From NCBI GenBank assembly GCA_900549885.1, contig URQA01000020.1:1-26629 (forward strand): a stretch of DNA of 26,629 nucleotides. The letters run 5' to 3'. A program made the position numbers and the translations under genes. The DNA comes from an uncultured Eubacteriales bacterium. Its GTDB lineage: Bacteria; Bacillota; Clostridia; Oscillospirales; Oscillospiraceae. The notes beneath the pieces were generated by a model. That model was not told the DNA's origin. It saw only the letters and a program-made list of their open reading frames with translations, and ran no database searches. Positions 6,719 through 14,454 of the stretch are shown here, piece by piece (the stretch's first letter is position 1; each line of letters begins with the position of its first letter).

Positions 6719-7486
6719 ATGCTGAAGAAAATCATCAAATGGACGCTCATCATCCTTTTGGGGGTGATCGTTTTAGTCATCGCCCTGGTATGCCTTCTGT
6801 TCTGGTGGTCTGACAACGGCCCCCGGCTGCAAGGTCAGAAGCGGCTGGAGTCCGCCCAAGTGGCGGAGATCGGGCGGTATAAAACCGTCATCAAAGACAC
6901 TTATAAGAGCGAAAAGAATTACAGTGTCATCTGCTACCCGGAACTGGCAGAGGACGAAGTGCTCCCGGTGGTGGTATTCACACACGGCCATTTCATTTTC
7001 AGCATCAGTGGCTCCTACGAGGATACCCTGGTACGGCTGGCTTCAGGGGGGTATGTGGAACTGTCCCTGAATTATGAGAACCTGTTCGACTCCCCGGAAA
7101 CCTATGTGGATCGGGCGGCGGCTCAGCTTTTGGATGATCTAGACTAAGCCGAAGGGCTGGAACATATTACACTGGCCCGCGACGAGGCGGGGATTTTGCT
7201 GGGGGTGATGGGCCACTCTGCCGGCGGCGTCACTGCGATCAAGCTGGCGGCCATCTGGCAAGAGCATAATGTCCCCAGGCCCAGGTTTATTTTTACGCTG
7301 GGAGGTCTGCGATGGGGGCAGCAACCTTGTCCCTATGTATGATACCTCCACCGTCTCCCCGGATACCAATGTGCTGATGGTTTATGCCAGGGGGGACGAT
7401 GAGAATACCTACCGCACCAGCTCCGCCTATTGGAGCCTGCTTGTCCAAGTGCCGGAGGCGCAGAAACGACGGGAACTGTACTGCGC
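6719..7486 (+). pseudogene. membrane-anchored alpha/beta hydrolase, broken
   Basis: ATG 6719 opens a basic start plus one membrane segment (IIKWTLIILLGVIVLVIALV). An alpha/beta-hydrolase fold follows, with a PVVVFTHGH strand and oxyanion region. A TAA at 7145-7147 stops the frame. The same frame then resumes with LEHITLARDEAGILLGVMGH followed by SAGG, the G-x-S-x-G nucleophile elbow, so the stop is a nonsense mutation. A further frameshift near 7295-7315 leads into DTNVLMVYARGDDENTYRTS, the strand that carries the acid residue. The C-terminus with the catalytic His is not recognised; near 7480 the frame runs into relaxase-like sequence. A chromosomal hydrolase gene may have been cut by insertion of the mobile element that follows. 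Confidence 0.65.
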
Positions 7487-7889
7487 CCTGGCGGACGAGG
7501 CGGCGCTGGCGCCGGCCAAGGAGTACTTCGAGATGGGCCTGCCCGATATGGAAGAGGAATTGGCCAGGTACCAGGCTACCAAGAAAATACTGGACCGGTG
7601 TCCCATCCTCAGGGAGCGGCTCACGGAGGAAAAAGCGGTACTGTATCAACAGCTGTGGGAGGCAAACCGGGAGATTCGGACGGCTCGGAAACAACTGGCA
7701 CTGTGTAGGAAAATTCAGGATCATGCCCCGCAGATGGAGCGGGATACCCAGGCAGCAGAGGGCCGCCTGGATAGCCGGAACAAAAACGTGAGCATCACAA
7801 AGAGGCCCCAGGCAGCCAGTAACAGGCCGCCCGGGGCCTTACGACGAACACAGACGTTTGAAAGAGTCCACATACAAACACTACGATGA
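7487..7889 (+). pseudogene. probable relaxase (mobilisation nuclease) C-terminal fragment
   Basis: The open frame that crosses from the hydrolase remnant continues with EYFEMGLPDMEEELARYQAT, then LRERLTEEKAVLYQQLWEAN and REIRTARKQLALCRKIQDHA. This is a charged coiled-coil pattern. I associate it with the C-terminal tail of relaxases carried by Clostridia integrative elements, and the position directly before xis, DUF6809 and int supports that. No nuclease domain (HxHxH, catalytic Tyr) is present, so only the tail remains. The last 32 nt overlap the excisionase-like gene. The family call is from memory and neighbourhood and could be wrong. Confidence 0.4.
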
Positions 7890-8073
7890 ACTTCCGCTGT
7901 TTCTCAGCGCGGCCATGGTAGCCCAGGTGCTGGGCATCTCGACCTCCAGCAGCTACGCCCTGCTGCACAGCAAGGGCTTCCCCACCCTCCGCGTCGGTGG
8001 ACGGATGGCAGTGCCCGGGAACCAGTTCATCGCTTGGGTAGAACAGCATACAGGAGGCAGCAGCGCCGCATGA
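7858..8073 (+). CDS. excisionase-like helix-turn-helix protein
   Basis: This 71-residue protein starts at TTG 7858 (KESTYKHYDELPLFLSAAMV after Met). It has the winged MerR/Xis-type DNA-binding pattern: MVAQVLGISTSSSYALLHSK, then FPTLRVGGRMAVPGNQFIAW and VEQHTGG. In Tn916-like and related elements this small protein binds near the attachment site and favours excision together with the tyrosine integrase encoded downstream. The frame is intact although the integrase is dead, so the protein probably has no partner left. It overlaps the relaxase-like tail by 32 nt. No clear ribosome binding site is seen. Confidence 0.7.
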   Translation: MKESTYKHYDELPLFLSAAMVAQVLGISTSSSYALLHSKGFPTLRVGGRMAVPGNQFIAWVEQHTGGSSAA

Positions 8074-8166
8074 AGCTGTTCGGCAATGGCTGCGAAATGT
8101 TATCAGTGTGTCCACCTTTGGCGCCGGCTTTCCTGGTATGTGTTGTGCCAAAGGAGGAATGAGATC

Positions 8167-8472
8167 ATGCGAGGCACCCTAGAGGACCTCTACTACGGCA
8201 ACATCACCCCCTGCGACAAGCGCATCAGATCAGACTCACCGCTCCAGCGGGTACTGGACGAGGCGGAGCAGAGGGCAGAACAACTGGCCGCCAAACTGGA
8301 TGCCGAGGGAAAAGCCCTGCTCCATAGAATGGCGGATGCGGAAAACGAGGCCAGCAGTACCATCGCCCTGGAGAACTTCATCCTGGGCTTCCGGCTGGGG
8401 ATGCGCCTGGCCGTTGAGGGACTGCTGGATAGCGACGACAGTTGCCTGGCCGACATTTATGGAGAGAGCTGA
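8167..8472 (+). CDS. DUF6809 family protein of the mobile element
   Basis: This 101-residue protein starts MRGTLEDLYYGNITPCDKRI at ATG 8167, with AAAGGAGG about 9 nt upstream. It is a mostly helical, acidic protein (LDEAEQRAEQLAAKLDAEGK, then FILGFRLGMRLAVEGL). I recognise the family as one usually placed between the excisionase and integrase genes of Clostridia integrative elements. Its function is unknown. It ends 2 nt before the integrase start, so the two were co-translated. The frame is intact. An in-frame opening back to 8086 lacks a ribosome binding site and is not used. Confidence 0.7.
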   Translation: MRGTLEDLYYGNITPCDKRIRSDSPLQRVLDEAEQRAEQLAAKLDAEGKALLHRMADAENEASSTIALENFILGFRLGMRLAVEGLLDSDDSCLADIYGES

Positions 8473-8474
8473 CC

Positions 8475-9630
8475 ATGGCCAAACGCAGAGCCAACGGCGA
8501 GGGCAGCATCCGTAAGCGGAAGGACGGCCGCTGGGAAGGCCGGTACACCGCTGGCCGGGACCCGGAGACGGGCAAGGCCATCACGAAAAATGTTCTGGCC
8601 AGGACCCAGAAGGAGTGCAAGGAGACGCTGCAAAAGGCTATCAAAGACACCGCTGGGCTGGACCTGGTCAAGGCAGGCCAGTACACCGTGGGCCAATGGT
8701 TAGATATGTGGTTTGAAAATTATGCCAAGCTGAAGTTGCGTCCCTCCTCCCACCAGACCTACCGAGGATATATCGACAACCATATCAAACCAAACATCGG
8801 CCACATCCCATTAAGTAAATTAACTTCACAGGACTTGCAAAAGCTTGTATAAAAAGCTGCTCTCTGGCGGGCGGGCGAAGCGGATTGAGGCCAAGCGCCA
8901 GCCCAAGGGCTTGAGCGCCAAGACAGTGCGGAATCTGAACCAGGTGATCTCCTCCGCCATGAACTTCGCCATCGCCTAGAAGCTGATCCTCACAAACCCA
9001 ACCAACGGCTGCGCCCTGCCCAGGCAGGAGCACCGCGAGATGAAAACTCTGCCTGCCGAACAGTTGGCATCCTTCCTGCAAGAAGCTCGGGAGAGCGGTG
9101 TATTCGAGTTATACTACACCGAACTGGCCACCGGCCTGCGGCGGGGCGAACTGCTGGGGCTGAAGTGGGAGGACCTAGACCTGGTTCGGGGAGAGATGTG
9201 GGTCCGCCGGCAGATGGCACGAATCAAAGGCGAAGTGGTGGAGGCGCCCCTGAAAACCAAGAACGCCTACCGCACCCTTCCCCTGTCTGAGGATACGATA
9301 GGCGTCTAGAAAATACAGAAGCAAAAGGCGGGCAACAGCCCCTGGGTGTTCCCCTCCCCCACCGGGCCCATCTCCCCGGACAGTGTACTCCATATGCTCT
9401 ACCGGGTGCTGAAGCGGGCCGAGCTACCCCAGGTGAGGTTCCACGACTCGCGTCACACCTTTGCCACCCTGGCCTTGCAGAACGGCGTGGATGTCAAAAC
9501 TGTGTCCGGCATGCTGGGGCACTTCTCGGTGGGGTTCACCCTGGACACCTACGCCCATGTCACCACCGCGGCCCAGCCGGAGGCAGCCAGGACCATGAGC
9601 GGGGTGCTGGCAGGTGCTATGCCGACCTGA
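8475..9630 (+). pseudogene. tyrosine site-specific integrase, inactivated
   Basis: The start is ATG 8475 (MAKRRANGEGSIRKRKDGRW). The protein has the N-terminal arm-binding and core-binding domains of a Tn916/phage-type integrase, then the catalytic domain. An extra G at 8847 shifts the frame right after SKLTSQDLQKL. A TAG at 8977-8979 (after NFAIA) and another at 9307-9309 (after DTIGV) interrupt what follows. The catalytic set is still readable: Arg in TGLRRGE (codon 9139-9141), H-D-S-R-H (9442-9456), His of GHFS (9520-9522) and the nucleophile Tyr of LDTYAHV (9550-9552). Three separate lesions show real decay. Repaired, it would be about 385 residues, a normal length. Confidence 0.88.
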
Positions 9631-9685
9631 ATCTATACCTGGGCAGCCGACACAGAAATCTAATGTCCTGACACAAAGTAAAACG

Positions 9686-9717
9686 GACTTGCCGGCTTAA
9701 GTCCGGCAAGTCTATTT
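9686..9717. terminator. bidirectional terminator after integrase and the flavoprotein operon
   Basis: GACTTGCCGG (9686-9695) and CCGGCAAGTC (9703-9712) form a perfect 10-bp stem around a 7-nt loop. T-rich sequence follows on both sides: TATTTT on plus, CGTTTTACTTT on minus. It separates the plus-strand mobile remnant from the minus-strand reductase operon. Confidence 0.75.
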
Positions 9718-9733
9718 TGCTCTTCCCATTTCT

Positions 9734-9836
9734 CTATACACAGGGATGGAACATCAGTTCAATGATGGTCCGGTCAGTCTCCCGCATGCTGTCTCTGGCC
9801 AGGTGGCAGACATTGCGCATGGTGTTCTCCACCCCT
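9734..9836 (-). other. short coding-like remnant, unidentified
   Basis: A minus-strand frame ending at TAG 9734-9736 reads NTMRNVCHLARDSMRETDRT followed by IIELMFHPCV. It looks protein-like and lacks a start, so it may be the tail of a deleted gene. No family was recognised. Confidence 0.25.
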
Positions 9837-9865
9837 TGTAATATTCAGTAACGGGTTCAGCTAAA

Positions 9866-11488
9866 TCAAAGACATGCAATCGTTCGTCCTACCTCTCGGC
9901 CAAGAGTCAGAGCCATGCTGATGGACAATCCCGCAATGGGTGTCGTGTACATAGGCCCGAATCTTCGCCCACAGCAGTTGCCGGAAGCATATAAGCCGGG
10001 AATCGGCTCATAGCTATGATCCAATACATTTTGATATCGGTCTGTGACAAATCCACCGACAGTTGTGAGCATAAACCCCAGATTTCCTCGCTGCTCGGAC
10101 TTCTGTAAAAACAGCCGGCCGGACAAAGGCCGTAATAGTTTGCTGTCCTTGCCAAAATCATCATCCCGTTTTTTCTCACATAGCTGGTCATAGCGCTCAA
10201 TCGCGTCCATCGCATTTCGGGCAACTGGATCTGGAAGTCCGGCATTTTTCACCAGTTCTTCCGGCGTCAGCCCTGAGTAGATATTATCCGCCACATAGTC
10301 AAAATGGAATGCTTCCCGCATCGGTCTCATAGAGTCTGGACTTCCCTGTGGATGGGCAGCAGCGTTGTCCATGATCTGCCGCAAGGCTTGGATACTGTTG
10401 GGGTTCAATTGATCAAATCCCCCGTGAGCCGGAACCGCCCATTCCAGGTCTTCTAGGATATGTTCATCAAAAATATTGTAGAAGGTCCCCTGCGGCATCT
10501 GTGTAGCCGGTTGAAAGGCCAATTCCGGACCGCCAAAGGTCTCGTTGCAAAAGCGCCGTCCCTCCCGGTCCAGCCAGAGGATTCCATAGGTCGTAAAACC
10601 GGATACAGTAGCATAGTTGCCTCCCATGACTGGTAGCGGACGAGGCTCAAGCCTACCCCCGGCCCACACGCCAATTTGGTGCCCCAGCCCCTTCCAGCCT
10701 GGAAACTTAGGCAACTCCTGGTCATCCCGCAGCAAGTCCGGGATGTCCGTGACCAGGTCTTCCAGCATCTCCCGATTCCCAGAAAAGCCGCCTGCAGCCA
10801 AAAGCACTCCCTTACGGGCCAGATATCGTCGGTATGTGCCATCTGCCGCCTGCGCAATGATTCCAGCCACCCGCCGCCCATCCATCACAGGCTGTATCGA
10901 TGTCGTGCTGAAATGAAGTTGGCTACCCAACGCCTCCGCCTTTTCCAAGTTCGCCATGACCACATCAGATAAGGTCGGTCCGCCCGGCCAGCCCCTGGGA
11001 TCTGGAAATTGCGCAGTCCCGTTCCAAAAGTGATACCCGCTATAGTCCGCACCAGAGTATTGCTTGAATTTTTCTGCTCCAACTGGCCAAAACGCCACCT
11101 TGACATCTTTCAGCCCTTCCACGCCATAGCTGTCCACAAACCAGTCGAAGGCCTCTCCACAGTTTTGCGCAAATTGCATGATCAAAGATGGCTCCGCCCG
11201 GTTTCCAGCCCGGCGCATCATCTCGTTATATAGATCTATCGGATCGACCTCTGGTACACCCCTGCTTTTCAGAAATCCTGAATTGATATGTCCGATATCC
11301 CGGCCAAAACTGAAGTACTTCTCCCGTGATCTCATTTCAAGGCCGATGCCGACCGCACCTTCCTCTGCCGCTGCCCGCAAGGCGGCTGTCCCTGCATATC
11401 CCAAGCCCACCACCACCAGGTCACATTCCGCCGTCTCCCTGACCTGTTCTGGCGGGACGGGCATGGGCTTATCTCTCCAACTTCCCAT
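9866..11488 (-). CDS. FAD-dependent reductase of the fumarate-reductase/ketosteroid-dehydrogenase fold
   Basis: This 540-residue protein starts at ATG 11488, with GGGAGG 7 nt upstream. The FAD-binding Rossmann motif is at residues 24-36 (LVVVGLGYAGTAA), with LLAAGGFSGN in the middle. The C-terminal FAD cap is at about 501-540 (ASGNCCGRRFGPMYTTPIAG, then LSISMALTLGREVG). There is no signal peptide, no haem-binding CxxCH and no FMN-binding domain, so it is a bare cytoplasmic flavoprotein subunit that needs an external electron donor. Members of this fold reduce activated double bonds (fumarate, urocanate, cinnamate) or act at steroid ring A. A Tyr-rich segment (P-M-Y-T-T-P, Y514) takes the place of the usual GGN motif of fumarate reductases. 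It is the last gene of the operon, after the OYE-type enzyme. The substrate is not known. Confidence 0.85.
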   Translation of the reverse strand: MGSWRDKPMPVPPEQVRETAECDLVVVGLGYAGTAALRAAAEEGAVGIGLEMRSREKYFSFGRDIGHINSGFLKSRGVPEVDPIDLYNEMMRRAGNRAEPSLIMQFAQNCGEAFDWFVDSYGVEGLKDVKVAFWPVGAEKFKQYSGADYSGYHFWNGTAQFPDPRGWPGGPTLSDVVMANLEKAEALGSQLHFSTTSIQPVMDGRRVAGIIAQAADGTYRRYLARKGVLLAAGGFSGNREMLEDLVTDIPDLLRDDQELPKFPGWKGLGHQIGVWAGGRLEPRPLPVMGGNYATVSGFTTYGILWLDREGRRFCNETFGGPELAFQPATQMPQGTFYNIFDEHILEDLEWAVPAHGGFDQLNPNSIQALRQIMDNAAAHPQGSPDSMRPMREAFHFDYVADNIYSGLTPEELVKNAGLPDPVARNAMDAIERYDQLCEKKRDDDFGKDSKLLRPLSGRLFLQKSEQRGNLGFMLTTVGGFVTDRYQNVLDHSYEPIPGLYASGNCCGRRFGPMYTTPIAGLSISMALTLGREVGRTIACL

Positions 11489-11523
11489 TATTTGGCCTCC
11501 CTACTTTTGTCTTTATCACAACA

Positions 11524-11549
11524 GTGGATCGGGCCGAGACCCGATCCAC
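11524..11549 (-). promoter_or_regulatory. intercistronic hairpin between the two flavoenzyme genes
   Basis: GTGGATCGGG (11524-11533) and CCCGATCCAC (11540-11549) make a perfect 10-bp stem with a 6-nt loop in the 72-nt gap. No T-run follows on the minus strand. It is therefore likely an RNA-processing or stability element that adjusts the ratio of the two enzymes, rather than a full terminator. Confidence 0.55.
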
Positions 11550-11560
11550 CGCTCATCGCA

Positions 11561-13591
11561 TCAAATTTCCATGGCGTTCCAGTAGCCAGTAAATACGGCG
11601 TCTCTGATCTTCTTTGGCGCGATGCAGTCGCCTGCCATAGCAAAGAACGGAGCAGAGTTTCGGAATTTATATGCCTCTTCTTTTCTTGGAGTCATACCTG
11701 CCGCTAACACCACCGTATCAGCAGGAATCATCCGTTGCTCCCCCGTAACTACATCACGAATCTTCACAGCGCCGTCTACGACCTCTACGCCATCGCTATT
11801 GTAGTAAACATCTATCCCGCGCTGTTCAAACCACTCCAGAAAAATCGGGACTGGGTCATACAAGGCCGTGGGCATCACATCAAATCGCTCATGATAGCAC
11901 AGCCGCTCTCTCCGCCCCACAATAGTGACCGGACAGCCTGTATTGTTCAAATGTAGCGCCACTTCACAGGCAGTCAGGCCACTGCCCAGCATCACCACAC
12001 GTCCCTGGAGGCGTTCTGGATGGCAGTAGGCATCTAATACAGTGAGCACGTTTTCCCGGTCTACCCCTCCGATGGCGGGCCGCTTAGGCTCCGCGCCCAC
12101 CGCTGCGATCACCGCATAGGGGAGCTCTGCCTCCACAGTCCCAGTATCTGCGGCTACGCCCAACCGCACATCGATGTTCGGATGTTCCATCACCCGGCGG
12201 ATCATGTTGTCCTTGTACCGCTTGATGTCCGTTTTGATGGTGTCTGTGTCCGAGAAAATGAGCTGTCCTCCCACATGGTCCTCCCGCTCGAACAAAACCA
12301 CCTGATGGCCCCGCTCCGCAGCGGTATGGGCCGCTTTCAGACCGGCGATCCCGCCACCCACCACGCAGACCTTGCGAGGTCCCGGCGCTTTTTTTAGCGG
12401 ATAGGAAGCTTCATAGATCTTATATGTCGCCGTAGGGTTGACCGAGCACGGCCCTACTACATCGTAGCAGCCATGACATCGGAGGCAGTTGTCGATAAGT
12501 TCTTCCCTGCCCTCGTGGAGTTTTCGGGGATAATAAGGATCTGCCAAATTGATCTGCCGGGACATACAGACGAACTCTGCCTCACCGTTGGCAACGATCT
12601 CTGCGGCGATATCGGGGTCGGCACAGGAATTGATGATGACCAACGGAGTTTTGATGCCAGCGGCTTTGATTTTCCGGCAATACGCCCGGTTGGGCGCCGC
12701 GGGAAAGGTCGCGGGGCTGATGCAATATGCATTGGACTTGGCGTCCGTATGTCGCCCAGACGTTACATGGAACAAGTCGACCAGATGTTCCTTCTCCATA
12801 AGCTTAAAAAATTCGATGGTCTCGTCGATCGTGATTCCGCCGGGGGTATGTTCATCCACACTAGTGCGGTACTCCAAAATGAAGTCCGGGCCGACTGCCT
12901 CGCGGATTCGACGCATGACCATCAGCGGAAAATGGCAGCGGCCTTCCAGGCTTCCACCATATTCATCTGTACGGAAGTTGCAGTCGGATGCCCGGAACTG
13001 ATCCAGGAGCTTCCCGTGCCCAGCGTGTATCAGGCATCCATCCAGCCCGCACTCCTTGGCCAGTTTTACGCATCGTACATAGTCATTGGCGATTCGCTCA
13101 ATATCATCCCGGGTCATCTCAATGACTTCGCTTCCATTCGGGTATTTCTTTGCCGACGGGCCCAAGTTCTTCAGTCCAGCTATCGGCTCCAGCCCGGATG
13201 GTCCGCCGTCACAAGTAAATTGGACAAATGCCAAACAGTTATACCGATGGATGGTATGTACATAATGGCGGATGGAACCGATAAAGTCTCCCGATGGTGG
13301 GTCAAGGAAGAATTTGACCCTTCCCTGACCGCCCATGTATCCCGCATCTCGGTTGATCACAGCATCACCGCCTCCCACGACCCGGGCTGCGCCCCCTCGG
13401 GCCAGGGCACCATAGTAGTCGATGTTGGCATAGGTGATCTCCGCGCCGGGATTTCCCTCGTTGCACCCCAGCGGCCCCCCGAGTATCCGGTTCTTGAACG
13501 TATGGCTCCCAATAGTATACGGCTGAAACAGTGGTTCATATTTTGACTTCATCATAATAGTAGGGTCATCCTTTCCATTTTGCTTGGGCAT
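11561..13591 (-). CDS. NADH:flavin oxidoreductase / 2,4-dienoyl-CoA reductase-type ene-reductase (FMN, 4Fe-4S, FAD)
   Basis: This 676-residue protein has three parts. Residues 15-360 form an Old Yellow Enzyme TIM barrel, with the His pair H189/H192 and EYGGSLEGR at 210-218. A compact iron-sulfur site has Cys 369, 372, 375 and 382. A two-dinucleotide module follows, with GGGIAG at 412-417 for FAD and GSGLTA at 536-541 for NAD(P)H. This is the layout of 2,4-dienoyl-CoA reductase, 2-enoate reductase, bile-acid BaiCD/BaiH and the gut flavone reductase; electrons flow NAD(P)H, FAD, Fe-S, FMN to an activated C=C bond. The position of the OYE proton-donor Tyr (HxxHGY) is Lys194 here. The start overlaps the previous stop by one base (TGATG). 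Met13 or Met14 fits homologues better and is a plausible alternative. The substrate is unknown. Confidence 0.9.
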   Translation of the reverse strand: MPKQNGKDDPTIMMKSKYEPLFQPYTIGSHTFKNRILGGPLGCNEGNPGAEITYANIDYYGALARGGAARVVGGGDAVINRDAGYMGGQGRVKFFLDPPSGDFIGSIRHYVHTIHRYNCLAFVQFTCDGGPSGLEPIAGLKNLGPSAKKYPNGSEVIEMTRDDIERIANDYVRCVKLAKECGLDGCLIHAGHGKLLDQFRASDCNFRTDEYGGSLEGRCHFPLMVMRRIREAVGPDFILEYRTSVDEHTPGGITIDETIEFFKLMEKEHLVDLFHVTSGRHTDAKSNAYCISPATFPAAPNRAYCRKIKAAGIKTPLVIINSCADPDIAAEIVANGEAEFVCMSRQINLADPYYPRKLHEGREELIDNCLRCHGCYDVVGPCSVNPTATYKIYEASYPLKKAPGPRKVCVVGGGIAGLKAAHTAAERGHQVVLFEREDHVGGQLIFSDTDTIKTDIKRYKDNMIRRVMEHPNIDVRLGVAADTGTVEAELPYAVIAAVGAEPKRPAIGGVDRENVLTVLDAYCHPERLQGRVVMLGSGLTACEVALHLNNTGCPVTIVGRRERLCYHERFDVMPTALYDPVPIFLEWFEQRGIDVYYNSDGVEVVDGAVKIRDVVTGEQRMIPADTVVLAAGMTPRKEEAYKFRNSAPFFAMAGDCIAPKKIRDAVFTGYWNAMEI

Positions 13592-14454
13592 CAGGAATGT
13601 CTACGGGTCTCTCCTTCCCACATGGGTAAAACGTCTCGTTTTGACCTCTGCTTACAGTGCAAAAGCACACAGCACAGCGCGATCACCAGCAGGACCACAA
13701 TGACAACAGGAAGCGGGAAAGAATGAATCAACGCCGTTCCGCTGACACCAATGATCCGCATGCGATTCAGATCATCCGCAACAATCTCGCCCGAGCCAAG
13801 AGCCCGCGCCATTACTTCCCCTAAGTTCTGATTCAAGGATGTCCAGACGTCTACCGCTGTAGGTCCATATCCTCCAGAAATCAGGTGTTCAGTGGACGCC
13901 ATCGTCAACAAGGTGCTCTCGTCTTCCCTGTCCAGAACAGTCCCGTCCTCCAAGGTTACCGCATACGCCCTTTCCCCCGCCGGAGCAGAGGCATCCACCG
14001 TCAGCAGGAACCCGGATACCTGGGGAAACCCAGCAAAGGCCGAGGCCTCAACATCTAATGACTCATCTGCCAGATCGACCGATAAATGGGATAATAACTC
14101 CTCCAACAAGGCATAGAGTTGTGCTGGCGTGATCTCCGCCTCAGCCAGCTGACGATCTTCATTGACTGCTCGGGTCACGTCTTCCCATCGCACTTCACCA
14201 ACAGGCAGGTCCTGTTCCAAGTCACCGGCGGGAACAATAGCCAAGTCAGTTTGGGCCACCCACCGGACGCAGTCCGCCACCAGTCCGCCTAACTCACTCG
14301 GGCCAGAGCCTGGATCCTCCTCCAGTAGAGGTTGCAGTCGCTTTGGCAGGATCCCCACCACGTCATCCGGCTGCCAGGCTGAGGCCGGCGCTGCTAAAGC
14401 CGCAAACACAAAAACGATCAAAACAACGCATGTTATCCGTTTTAAGCTGTTCAT
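13591..14454 (-). CDS. membrane-anchored stand-alone 5'-nucleotidase C-terminal-like domain
   Basis: This 287-residue protein has a signal peptide (1-26, cleaved after ASA), an outer domain (about 53-195), a membrane segment (249-267) and a short basic tail. The outer domain follows the 5'-nucleotidase C-terminal pattern: LGGLVADCVRW (56-65), a strand at DLAIVP, WEDVTRAV, a helix ITPAQLYALLEE, GFPQVSGFLLTVD (142-154), and LLTMASTEHLISGGYG (182-197) near the end. In UshA-type enzymes this domain binds the nucleotide, and a separate metallophosphatase domain cuts it; that domain is entirely absent. The family loop N-G-G-x-R reads P-A-G-D-L-E (75-80), so phosphate-type binding is unlikely. The start overlaps the ATPase gene stop by 4 nt and no ribosome binding site is seen, so translation is coupled. 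It probably binds a ligand at the outer membrane face; which one is unknown. Confidence 0.7.
   Translation of the reverse strand: MNSLKRITCVVLIVFVFAALAAPASAWQPDDVVGILPKRLQPLLEEDPGSGPSELGGLVADCVRWVAQTDLAIVPAGDLEQDLPVGEVRWEDVTRAVNEDRQLAEAEITPAQLYALLEELLSHLSVDLADESLDVEASAFAGFPQVSGFLLTVDASAPAGERAYAVTLEDGTVLDREDESTLLTMASTEHLISGGYGPTAVDVWTSLNQNLGEVMARALGSGEIVADDLNRMRIIGVSGTALIHSFPLPVVIVVLLVIALCCVLLHCKQRSKRDVLPMWEGETRRHS

Larger units (their letters stand above)
7487..9720 (+). mobile_element. remnant of an integrative/mobilisable element
   Basis: The gene order relaxase tail, xis-like, DUF6809, tyrosine integrase, terminator is the standard right end of Clostridia integrative elements. The left part (conjugation and cargo genes) is gone, and the junction fuses with a broken hydrolase gene. 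No attachment-site repeats could be identified by eye, so both boundaries are approximate. Confidence 0.6.

Noticed and set aside
8977..9309. Possible reassigned TAG codon in the integrase
   Set aside because: Other genes here use TAG as a normal stop (cas3 ends in TAG), and the integrase also has a frameshift, so decay is the simpler reading.
9631..9865. Attachment-site repeat or tRNA next to the integrase
   Set aside because: No tRNA cloverleaf and no direct repeat matching the left side of the remnant could be seen.
12473..13546. 357-aa plus-strand frame across the ene-reductase
   Set aside because: It is antisense to a protein with clear OYE, Fe-S and FAD motifs and carries no motifs of its own.
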